Source: Planctomycetaceae bacterium
Lineage (GTDB): Bacteria > Planctomycetota > Planctomycetia > Pirellulales > UBA1268
Length of the DNA: 8,780 nt
Assembly: GCA_947464585.1 (NCBI GenBank)
Contig: CANHYS010000058.1
Coordinates: forward strand, 1 to 8,780
Direction: 5' to 3'
The notes under the pieces are model-generated. The model saw only the letters and a program-made list of their open reading frames with translations, ran no database searches and was not told the DNA's origin. The translations under genes were made by a program, and so were the position numbers. This document shows positions 1-5,812 of this stretch, one piece after another. Every line of letters starts with the position of its first letter. The stretch's first letter is position 1.

Positions 1-189
1 AAGCGCATGGTAGCGCTCAACGCCGGCGGACGACCGCTGGTCGACATCGATTCCGACGACAAAATGCAGATCGTCATCGAGGAGATCAAGCAGGACAAGA
101 TCTTCCTCGACACGTCGATGAACCTCCGCGTCACGGGTGAATCACCCGAGGCGGGCGGTCCGCTCGATTTCGATCCCACGATCCTGTAA
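1..189 (+). CDS. rpoZ: Probable RNA polymerase omega subunit, 3' end only
   Basis: This is the 3' part of a gene that begins before the window. The frame is open from base 1 (Lys-Arg-Met-Val-Ala-Leu-Asn) and ends at TAA 187-189, leaving 62 codons. The visible pattern, KRMVALNAGGRPLVDI followed by an acidic stretch and IVIEEIKQDKIFLD, resembles the C-terminal half of planctomycete-type omega subunits, where an 'IQKR-VALN-GARPLV' segment precedes the 'EI-QDKI' helix. Omega is a small subunit that assists RNA polymerase assembly by binding the beta-prime subunit. The missing N-terminal part, which carries the most conserved omega residues, would settle the call. The next gene starts 19 bases after the stop, and rpoZ next to coaBC is a common bacterial arrangement, which supports the assignment. 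The ATG at position 7 is an internal methionine, not the true start. The alternative is an unrelated small conserved protein. Confidence 0.62.
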   Translation, partial: KRMVALNAGGRPLVDIDSDDKMQIVIEEIKQDKIFLDTSMNLRVTGESPEAGGPLDFDPTIL

Positions 190-208
190 TCACGTCTGCA
201 ATGCCCTC

Positions 209-775
209 ATGCTCGAAGGTCGCGAAATCATCGTGGGCGTGTCGGGCGGCATTGCAGCCTACAAGGCGGCTGCGCTCACGAGCCTGCTCGTGCAGCAGGG
301 GGCCGGCGTAACCGCCGTGCTCACCCGCAACGCGCGGCGGTTCGTCGGGCCGGCCACGTTTGCGGCCCTCACCGGCCGGCCGGTTGCCACGCGAAGCTTC
401 GATCCCGGCGTGCACCCGCTTGGGGCTCATATCGAACTGGCGGCCCGTGCTGATCTGGTCGTCGTCGCACCGACCTCGGCCGACCTGCTGGCCAAGGTGG
501 CGGGCGGTGCGGCCGACGACCTGCTCACCACGCTCCTGCTCTGCGCCGAGTGCCCCGTCGTCATGGCGCCAGCGATGAATTCAGCCATGTGGGCCAAACC
601 CTCCGTGCAGCGCAACGTCCGGCAGGTCGCCGCCGATGGCGTGCAGATCATCCAACCGGGAACGGGCTGGCTCTCCTGCCGGCAGCAGGGTGCCGGAAGG
701 ATGGCCGAACCGGAGGAGATCGCGGGCGTGATCCGCGAGCTTCTCGCCGGCGTTCCAGGGAAACGTTCCTCCTGA
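209..775 (+). CDS. coaC: Phosphopantothenoylcysteine decarboxylase (CoaC half of CoaBC)
   Basis: This flavoprotein of 188 residues decarboxylates 4'-phosphopantothenoylcysteine to 4'-phosphopantetheine, the third step of coenzyme A synthesis from pantothenate. The N-terminal GVSGGIAAYK (10-19) is the FMN-binding start of the family. His74, Asn124 in PAMNSAMW (121-128) and Cys157 in the flexible flap WLSCRQQGAGRMAEP match E. coli Dfp His75, Asn125 and Cys158 with a constant one-residue offset, so the active site looks complete. The usual PASANT motif reads PTSADL (88-93), a variant I recall from other bacterial homologues. I chose ATG 209 because the family begins within a few residues of the GVSGG strand and because the in-frame ATG at 137 would overlap rpoZ. 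No clear Shine-Dalgarno sequence precedes it. The gene ends at TGA 773-775, in the same frame as the following coaB. In most bacteria the two activities are one protein of about 400 residues; here they are separate genes. Confidence 0.9.
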   Translation: MLEGREIIVGVSGGIAAYKAAALTSLLVQQGAGVTAVLTRNARRFVGPATFAALTGRPVATRSFDPGVHPLGAHIELAARADLVVVAPTSADLLAKVAGGAADDLLTTLLLCAECPVVMAPAMNSAMWAKPSVQRNVRQVAADGVQIIQPGTGWLSCRQQGAGRMAEPEEIAGVIRELLAGVPGKRSS

Positions 776-802
776 TCCGGCCCTCTGGGCGGATGGCGAT
801 CG

Positions 803-1456
803 ATGGCACGAATCCTGCTCACCGCCGGCCCTACGCGGGCCTACATCGACGAGGTGCGGTACCTCACCAACGCCTCGAGCGGTCGGATGGCCCGGTCGAT
901 CGCCCAGGCTGCTCTGGCCAGTGGCCACGACGTGACGATCGTGAGCGGGCCCGTCGGCGTGAAGTATCCCGCTCGGGCCCGGGTGATCCCGGTGGTCACG
1001 ACGGCGGAGATGCTGGCGGCGGCGATCGAGGAACTCCCGCGGGCCGACGGCGTGATCGCAGCGGCGGCCCCCTGCGACTTCGAGCCCGTGCGCCCCATGG
1101 CGGGCAAGATTCCCCGCACCGCTGCCGGCCTGTCGCTGAAGCTGCGGGCCACCACCGACGTGATCGCCACGCTGGCAGCCCGCGTCAAACGGCAGCCTTC
1201 CGGCCGGCGGCGGGCCACCTGGTGCGTCGCCTTCGCCCTGGAACCAGGGGCTGACAAGGCGCGGGCCTGCGCAAAAGTCACCGCGAAGCAGTGCGACCTG
1301 ATCGTGGTCAACGACCTCGCCGCCCTCGAATCGACGCAAAATGCCGTTGCCGTCTACGACGCCCACCACGAACTCGTGGGCGAAAAGCGGGGAACGAAGC
1401 CGGCCGTGGCCGTCTGGCTGATCCGGCTGATTGAAAAGCGGCTGATGGGCGACTGA
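803..1456 (+). CDS. coaB: Phosphopantothenate-cysteine ligase (CoaB half of CoaBC)
   Basis: This 217-residue enzyme joins 4'-phosphopantothenate to cysteine using a nucleotide triphosphate (CTP in the bacterial bifunctional enzymes), the step just before the CoaC reaction. The start ILLTAGPTRAYIDEVRYL is the family's nucleotide-binding opening. Asn23 in NASSGRM and Lys102 in GKIPR are 79 residues apart, exactly as E. coli Asn210 and Lys289, which act on the acyl-cytidylate intermediate. VAFALEPG (142-149), KVTAKQCDLIVVND and AVAV near the C terminus also fit. The usual AAAVADYRP reads AAAPCDFEP (87-95). ATG 803 starts immediately before the conserved TAGPTR strand; a GGGCGGA stretch ending nine bases upstream may serve as a weak ribosome site. 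The gene lies 27 bases after the coaC stop and in the same frame, with no other stop between them, so it looks like a bifunctional gene divided by one TGA. Confidence 0.9.
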   Translation: MARILLTAGPTRAYIDEVRYLTNASSGRMARSIAQAALASGHDVTIVSGPVGVKYPARARVIPVVTTAEMLAAAIEELPRADGVIAAAAPCDFEPVRPMAGKIPRTAAGLSLKLRATTDVIATLAARVKRQPSGRRRATWCVAFALEPGADKARACAKVTAKQCDLIVVNDLAALESTQNAVAVYDAHHELVGEKRGTKPAVAVWLIRLIEKRLMGD

Positions 1457-1464
1457 CGGCGATG

Positions 1465-1493
1465 TGGAGCATTTCGCCCATGCCCGCTATAAA
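1465..1493 (+). promoter_or_regulatory. Candidate sigma-70 promoter for argC-argJ
   Basis: TATAAA at 1488-1493 matches the -10 consensus at five of six positions and stands out in a GC-rich background. Seventeen bases upstream is TGGAGC (1465-1470), which matches the -35 consensus at three of six. Transcription would begin near 1500, giving a leader of about 39 bases before the argC ATG. Its position after the coaB stop and before argC would make argCJ a separate transcription unit. No arginine-operator repeat was recognised. The call is an inference from weak matches. Confidence 0.35.
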
Positions 1494-1538
1494 AAGCCCC
1501 CTCACGCACCTCCCTCGTGCACACTCCAGGTTCTCTCG

Positions 1539-2549
1539 ATGATCAAAGTCGCTGTCCTCGGCGCCACCGGCTACACGGCTCTCGAAGCCATCAAGATCCT
1601 GCTGCGGCATCCGCAGGCGGAGATCGTCGCCGCCACCAGCCGGCAGGAGGGGAACACGCCCGTGTCGAGCGTGCACCCCAGCCTTGTGGGCCGGCTCGAT
1701 CTGCCGCTCGAGGACCTCACGCCCGAGCAGGTGGGTAGCCGGGCCGAGTGCGTGTTCAGCTGCCTGCCCCACTGTGCCAGCGCCGAGATCATCCCGAAGG
1801 TGCTGGCCGCTGGCGCGAAGGTGATCGACTTTAGCGCCGACTACCGGCTCGACGATGCCGCCACCTACCTGGAATGGTATGGCCACGAACACCCCGACGC
1901 GGCCCGGCTCGGCCAGACGGTCTACGGCCTCCCGGAGCTGTTTCGCGACCGGATCAAGGGGCAGTCGCTCGTCGCCAATCCCGGCTGCTACGCGACGTCG
2001 GCGATCGTGCCGCTGGCACCGTTGCTGAAGAGCGGCCTCTTCCAGACCGACGACATCATCATCGACTCCAAGAGCGGCGTGAGCGGCGCGGGCCGGTCGC
2101 CCAAACTGATGACGCATTTCCCTGAGTGCAACGAAAGTATGTCGGCCTACAACGTCGGCCGGCACCGCCACACGCCAGAGATCGAACAGATCATCAACCG
2201 GCACGCGGCAACGATGCCCAGCGTCATCTTCACGCCCCAACTCGCCCCGATGGACCGTGGCATCCTCTCCACGATCTACATCCGGCCGAAGGCTCCCATC
2301 GGCGAGCAGGACGTGATGCAAATGCTGCGCGATGCGTACGCCGGCGAGCGGTTCGTGCGGATCGTGGACCACCTGCCCGGCACGAAGGACACCGTCGACA
2401 CCAATTTCATCGACATCACGGCCCGCGTCGTTCGCGGCCGCGTGCTCCTGATCAGCTGCGAGGACAACCTCGTCAAAGGGGCGGCGGGCGCCGCCGTACA
2501 GAATTTCAACGTTCTTTATGACCTCCCCGAAACCACGGGGCTCCTGTAA
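1539..2549 (+). CDS. argC: N-acetyl-gamma-glutamyl-phosphate reductase
   Basis: ArgC reduces N-acetylglutamyl 5-phosphate with NADPH to N-acetylglutamate semialdehyde, the third step of the acetylated route to ornithine and arginine in the cytoplasm. The protein has 336 residues, close to the usual 340 or so. The N-terminal VLGATGYTALEAIKILLRHP (6-25) is the NADP-binding loop and helix; the usual GYTG reads GYTA. NPGCYATSAIVPLAPLL (147-163) holds the catalytic Cys150. GRHRHTPEIEQ (207-217) supplies His211 and Glu214, spaced from Cys150 as in characterised ArgC enzymes (Cys158, His219 and Glu222 in mycobacteria). DSKSGVSGAGR and the later TPQLAPMDRGILSTIY are also typical. ATG 1539 is chosen because the Rossmann strand starts directly after it; an in-frame ATG at 1464 would add 25 unlikely residues across the probable promoter. 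The gene is followed by argJ after 54 bases, a standard arginine pair. Confidence 0.96.
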   Translation: MIKVAVLGATGYTALEAIKILLRHPQAEIVAATSRQEGNTPVSSVHPSLVGRLDLPLEDLTPEQVGSRAECVFSCLPHCASAEIIPKVLAAGAKVIDFSADYRLDDAATYLEWYGHEHPDAARLGQTVYGLPELFRDRIKGQSLVANPGCYATSAIVPLAPLLKSGLFQTDDIIIDSKSGVSGAGRSPKLMTHFPECNESMSAYNVGRHRHTPEIEQIINRHAATMPSVIFTPQLAPMDRGILSTIYIRPKAPIGEQDVMQMLRDAYAGERFVRIVDHLPGTKDTVDTNFIDITARVVRGRVLLISCEDNLVKGAAGAAVQNFNVLYDLPETTGLL

Positions 2550-2603
2550 ACACGCCGGCGATGCCATCCCGGCGGACGAGCGGAATCATCAGAGAGACAA
2601 ACC

Positions 2604-3827
2604 ATGGCCATCGCCGAAACACCCGTTCGCCTGCCGATTCCTCCCCTGCCCCAGGGATTCCGCGCCGCCGGCACCCATGCTGGGCTGAAACGGAACCCCA
2701 CCCGTGAGGACATCTCGCTGATCGTGTCGGACCGCGATGCAACGGCAGCGGGCGTCTACACGACGAACCTCGTGTTCGCGGCACCGGTGGCCTTCGACCG
2801 CAGCCGCACACCGGGCGAGGGCTTCCGTGTGATCGCCATCAATTCAGGCAACGCCAACGCCTGCACGGGCCGACGTGGACTCGACGATGCACGGGCCATG
2901 GCCGCCACCGCTGCCAAGGCCGTCGGCGTGCACGAGGAAGGAGCCCTGGTGCTGTCCACTGGCATCATTGGCGAATTTCTGCCGCTGGAGAAGATTCGCG
3001 CCGGCATCGAAATTGTTGCTGCCAAGCTCGGCAGCGACGCCGATTCTGCCGTAACCGCGGCCCGGGGCATGATGACGACCGACACCCGCCCGAAGCTCTC
3101 CGGCTCTTCCTTCACCGTGGATGGCCACCACTACACGCTCTTCGGCATGGCCAAGGGCGCGGCGATGATCGGTCCGCGGATGGCGACGATGCTCGGCATC
3201 ATCCTCACCGATGCCCCGGTCGGGGCGGCCGATGCCCAGCGGCTCCTGCGGGAGGCAGCGGAGGAGACCTTCAACTGCGTGAGCGTGGATGGCCACACGA
3301 GCACCAACGACACCGTGCTGCTGCTGGCCAACGGGGCCGCCGGCGGCAAACCGCTTGCCGGCAAGGGGCTCGACGCCTTTGGCAAAGCGCTCATGGACGC
3401 CTGTGAGACGCTGGCCCGGGAAATCGCTGATGATGGCGAGGGGGCGACGCACGTGCTCCGGATCGAGGTGCAGGGGTGCCGGTCCCGCGACGAAGCGAGG
3501 CAGCTCGCCCGGAGCGTCGCCGACAGCCCGCTGGTGAAGACGGCGATCTGCGGCGCCGACCCAAACTGGGGCCGGATTGTCTCCGCGGCCGGCTACGCCG
3601 GGGTGAAATTCGACCCTGAAAAACTCGTTCTACGGCTCAACGGCACCCTGCTCTTCCGCGACGGGGCTCCGGTGGCGTTCGATGGCGGAGCCGTTTCGGC
3701 GTCGATCCAGGCCTCCCGGGAAACTCTCATTGAGCTCGATTTTGGCTCCGGACCGGGCTCAATCCGGTTCTATTCGAGCGATTTGACGGCCGAATACGTC
3801 AGACTCAACGCCGATTACCACACCTGA
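2604..3827 (+). CDS. argJ: Glutamate N-acetyltransferase / acetylornithine transacetylase
   Basis: ArgJ moves the acetyl group from N-acetylornithine to glutamate, regenerating acetylglutamate; bifunctional members also make it from acetyl-CoA. Whether this one is mono- or bifunctional cannot be told from sequence. It has 407 residues, the usual length. The precursor is expected to cleave itself between Ala194 and Thr195 in GPRMATML, Thr195 becoming the N-terminal nucleophile of the beta chain; the more familiar form is HPNMATML. Other family marks are NSGNANACTG, STGIIGEFLP, GMAKGAAMI, VDGHTSTNDTVLLLANG and DPNWGRI, and the C terminus LNADYHT resembles the typical ending. AGAGAGA at 2591-2597 may be the ribosome site, six bases before the ATG. 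The gene is 54 bases downstream of argC in the same direction. Presence of argJ implies an acetyl-recycling pathway rather than an ArgE-type linear one. Its stop codon lies inside a hairpin at 3823-3854. Confidence 0.96.
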   Translation: MAIAETPVRLPIPPLPQGFRAAGTHAGLKRNPTREDISLIVSDRDATAAGVYTTNLVFAAPVAFDRSRTPGEGFRVIAINSGNANACTGRRGLDDARAMAATAAKAVGVHEEGALVLSTGIIGEFLPLEKIRAGIEIVAAKLGSDADSAVTAARGMMTTDTRPKLSGSSFTVDGHHYTLFGMAKGAAMIGPRMATMLGIILTDAPVGAADAQRLLREAAEETFNCVSVDGHTSTNDTVLLLANGAAGGKPLAGKGLDAFGKALMDACETLAREIADDGEGATHVLRIEVQGCRSRDEARQLARSVADSPLVKTAICGADPNWGRIVSAAGYAGVKFDPEKLVLRLNGTLLFRDGAPVAFDGGAVSASIQASRETLIELDFGSGPGSIRFYSSDLTAEYVRLNADYHT

Positions 3828-3854
3828 GGCTCTGGGTGAGGTTCCAGGGTCAGG
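3823..3854 (+). terminator. Hairpin over the argJ stop codon, possible terminator
   Basis: CCTGA (3823-3827) pairs perfectly with TCAGG (3850-3854), and CTCTGG (3830-3835) pairs with CCAGGG (3844-3849) with one G-U pair. The result is an 11-bp stem with a two-base bulge and an eight-base loop. The argJ stop TGA is within the 5' arm. The following bases (ATTGCGTATAGTTT) are AT-rich but not a U run, so this is not a classical intrinsic terminator. It could mark the 3' end of the argCJ message or protect it from nucleases. Confidence 0.4.
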
Positions 3855-4021
3855 ATTGCGTATAGTTTGTGGGCCCCGCCCCGTGGCTTGACGCGGCCTC
3901 GCGAAAACTGTTTTCTCTGGCTCCATGTTCCCGGGTTGAGGCTCCCGGTGTTAGGTTCCAGCGTTTGGCTGTCTCATTTCGTTCGTCCCGCTCCAGTCCC
4001 CCAGCCCACCATCTTTCGACC

Positions 4022-4393
4022 ATGCTGATCGCGCCGCTTTCCATCGACGTTCTTCCATCCCTCTGGCCTGCCACGCCCGCGCAGACTCCTGCTCACGGGC
4101 TGCTGGCTCCACCATCAGCTCCGCTGCCCGGAGCGCCCCTGCCCGGGCAGCACCTCGGCACGAGCCGTATCGAGTGTGCCGATGACCCCGAAGACGAAGA
4201 AGAGGATCTCGGTGACGAGGAAGACCTGACGGTCGCCCAGCCAGCCGCCGACGAAGAGTCCAGCTTCGACGATTTCGACGATGAATTCGATGATGACTTC
4301 GAGGAGGAGGAGAACGATCCCGACTGGGATCACCCTGACGACTCCGCACCGGAGGCGCCGCCACCCGGCAAGGGCGGTGGTCGCAAGAAGTGA
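4022..4393 (+). CDS. Small, highly acidic protein of unknown function
   Basis: I do not recognise this 123-residue protein. It has three visible parts. Residues 1-48 are rich in Pro, Ala and Leu, with a hydrophobic beginning (MLIAPLSIDVLPSLW) that is too proline-broken to be a clear signal peptide. Residues 53-107 are almost entirely Asp and Glu with regular Phe and Trp, in the pattern FDDFDDEFDDDFEEEE (82-97). The end is a short basic tail, GGGRKK. Composition suggests a disordered polyanion that could bind basic proteins or metal ions; this is inference only. Similar Asp/Glu/Phe-rich short proteins are frequent in planctomycete genomes. ATG 4022 is the only ATG in the likely region; an in-frame GTG at 3869 would add 51 residues and is less likely. 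No strong ribosome site is visible. TTGACG at 3888-3893 upstream could be a -35 box, but no good -10 follows it. The TPR gene begins 52 bases downstream. Confidence 0.6.
   Translation: MLIAPLSIDVLPSLWPATPAQTPAHGLLAPPSAPLPGAPLPGQHLGTSRIECADDPEDEEEDLGDEEDLTVAQPAADEESSFDDFDDEFDDDFEEEENDPDWDHPDDSAPEAPPPGKGGGRKK
4265..4303 (+). repeat. Short tandem coding repeat (Phe-Asp-Asp units)
   Basis: TTCGACGAT occurs twice back to back (4265-4282), then again as TTCGATGAT (4286-4294) after one Glu codon, and in degenerate form as TTCGAG (4298-4303). The unit encodes Phe-Asp-Asp inside the acidic protein. Such runs can expand or contract by replication slippage, so length may vary between strains. Confidence 0.5.
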
Positions 4394-4445
4394 GCACTGA
4401 CCTGCGGCAGATGTTTTCCACCGAGAGCGATCACGAGCATTCACG

Positions 4446-4907
4446 ATGTCCGGCCGAGATATCCCTGCCGACGATCCCGACGCCGACTCCGGCGGCTCCG
4501 TGCGCGGTGATACCCGCGGCCGCCAGCCATCGCATACCCACGACGATTGGTTCGGTGACCTGAGCCAGCTCGACTTCGACATCGACTTTTTCGAGGGGCT
4601 GCTTGCCCGCAACGGAGAATCGGTCGAGGTGCTCCGTGTTCTGGCGGAGCTTGTCTCGCAGAAGGGGCTCGTGAAGCGGGCGCTCGCACTCGACCTCCGG
4701 CTGGTGGAAGTGCTGCCCAACGACTTCCTCGCCCGCTACAATCTCGCCTGCTCGCTGGCACGTGCCGGGAGACCCGACGAGGCGATCGACGCGCTCTCCC
4801 GGGCAATCCTGCTCGGGTATGACGACCTCGCCCACCTGGAGGTCGATCCAGACCTCGATTCGCTCCGCGAGCACCCGGAGTTCCGGGAGTTGCTCGGTCA
4901 CGAGTAG
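4446..4907 (+). CDS. Short tetratricopeptide-repeat (TPR) protein
   Basis: This is a 153-residue protein with two visible TPR-type helical repeats. Residues 1-40 are polar and probably disordered (many Asp, Gly, Arg, Ser). Residues 43-58 (DFDIDFFEGLLARNGE) lead into a first helical pair, VEVLRVLAELVSQKGLVKRALALDLRLVEVLP (60-91). The second, DFLARYNLACSLARAGRP then DEAIDALSRAILLGY (93-125), has the classical small-residue and Ala/Tyr positions of a TPR. The C terminus, DLAHLEVDPDLDSLREHPEFRELL, is the common cap 'L-DPDL--LR-HP-F--L' that ends many bacterial TPR proteins. TPRs are protein-binding scaffolds; no enzymatic domain, signal peptide or membrane segment is present, so a cytoplasmic adaptor role is likely, with an unknown partner. 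It sits between the acidic protein (52 bases upstream) and the phosphorylase (68 bases downstream), all on the same strand, possibly co-transcribed. Confidence 0.82.
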   Translation: MSGRDIPADDPDADSGGSVRGDTRGRQPSHTHDDWFGDLSQLDFDIDFFEGLLARNGESVEVLRVLAELVSQKGLVKRALALDLRLVEVLPNDFLARYNLACSLARAGRPDEAIDALSRAILLGYDDLAHLEVDPDLDSLREHPEFRELLGHE

Positions 4908-4975
4908 GGCGGTCCTTCTCGCGTCGGTTGTCCACGTCGACCACCTGTTTTCCGCGTCTGCCATTCGGAGCATGC

Positions 4976-5812
4976 ATGCTCGACCAATTCGACAAGATCA
5001 CCGAGGCCTGCGCGACGATCTCCGCGCGGTGGCCCCACAAGCCAGCCGTCGCCCTCATTCTTGGCAGCGGACTCGGCGCCGCGGCGGCCGCTCTCACCGA
5101 CGCGGTGACGATCCCCTACGAATCGATCCCCCACTTCGCGAAATCGACGGCGCACGGCCACACTGGTCAGTTGGTCTGCGGCCTCCTGGCTGGTGTGCCG
5201 GTCGTCGTGATGGAGGGGCGGATGCATGCCTACGAAGGCTATCCCCTGGCCCAGATCACGTTTCCTGTGCGGGTGCTCGCGCGGTTGGGGGCCGGGCTGC
5301 TCATCGTCACCAACGCCTGCGGCGGCCTCAATCCGCAGTTTCGCACCGGCGACATCATGGTGATCGACGACCACATCAACCTGATGAACGACAACCCACT
5401 CGTCGGCATCAACGATGATCGGCTCGGCCCTCGGTTCCCCGACATGTCTGCCCCCTACACCCCGGACCTCATCGACCGGGCGCTGGAGGTGGCACGCCGG
5501 GAAAACTTCGTGGCCCATCGCGGCGTCTACGTGGCGGTGACGGGGCCGAACCTGGAGACCCGGGCGGAATATCGCTTCCTGCGGACCATCGGCGCCGACG
5601 TGGTCGGCATGTCGACCGTGCCGGAAGTGATCGTGGCGGTGCATGCGGGCCTGCGCGTGCTCGGCCTCTCGGTGATCACCGACATGTGCCTGCCAGATCA
5701 TCTGGAGGTGGCCACGGTCGAGAACATCCTCGCCGTTGCGCGATCGGCAGAGCCGAAGCTCCGTGCGATCATCACCGCTGCGGTACGCGACGCGTCCAAC
5801 ACTCAGACGTAG
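4976..5812 (+). CDS. punA: Purine nucleoside phosphorylase, trimeric (family 2) type
   Basis: The enzyme splits purine nucleosides with phosphate into a free base and ribose 1-phosphate, for purine salvage in the cytoplasm. The protein has 278 residues, normal for the trimeric family. LILGSGLGAAAAAL (27-40) is the phosphate-binding loop (Ser31). HGHTGQL (60-66) and MEGRMHAYEGY (79-89) add phosphate and ribose contacts. NACGGLNPQFRTGDIMVIDD (113-132) is a family signature. Glu194 in GPNLETRAEYR and Met212 in GMSTVPEV match human Glu201 and Met219. Asp236 in VITDMC lies where human PNP has Asn243, 42 residues after the Glu in both; this residue helps set 6-oxo versus 6-amino purine preference, so the natural substrate is uncertain. 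The STVPEV motif is PNP-like and not the MTTxPE of methylthioadenosine phosphorylase. ATG 4976 starts just before the typical N-terminal helix; the upstream in-frame TTG 4928 is unlikely. The 3' end overlaps the opposite-strand creatininase gene by 10 bases. Confidence 0.9.
   Translation: MLDQFDKITEACATISARWPHKPAVALILGSGLGAAAAALTDAVTIPYESIPHFAKSTAHGHTGQLVCGLLAGVPVVVMEGRMHAYEGYPLAQITFPVRVLARLGAGLLIVTNACGGLNPQFRTGDIMVIDDHINLMNDNPLVGINDDRLGPRFPDMSAPYTPDLIDRALEVARRENFVAHRGVYVAVTGPNLETRAEYRFLRTIGADVVGMSTVPEVIVAVHAGLRVLGLSVITDMCLPDHLEVATVENILAVARSAEPKLRAIITAAVRDASNTQT

Noticed and set aside
137..208. N-terminal extension of coaC to ATG 137
   Set aside because: It overlaps the rpoZ 3' end and adds 24 basic residues absent from the family; the E. 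coli residue numbering fits a start at 209.
581..1369. Minus-strand open frame of 262 codons opposite coaC/coaB
   Set aside because: It spans two well-supported genes and has no recognisable domain; Gly/Arg/His-rich antisense artefact.
1308..2567. Long open frame of 419 codons on the minus strand opposite argC
   Set aside because: It mirrors argC codon by codon; argC has complete catalytic motifs, while the antisense translation has low-complexity His/Arg/Asp/Gly composition typical of shadow frames in GC-rich DNA.
3888..3916. TTGACG-N17-TTTTCT as a promoter for the acidic protein gene
   Set aside because: The -35 is good, but the -10 matches at only three of six positions and lies more than 100 bases from the start codon; too weak to list as a feature.
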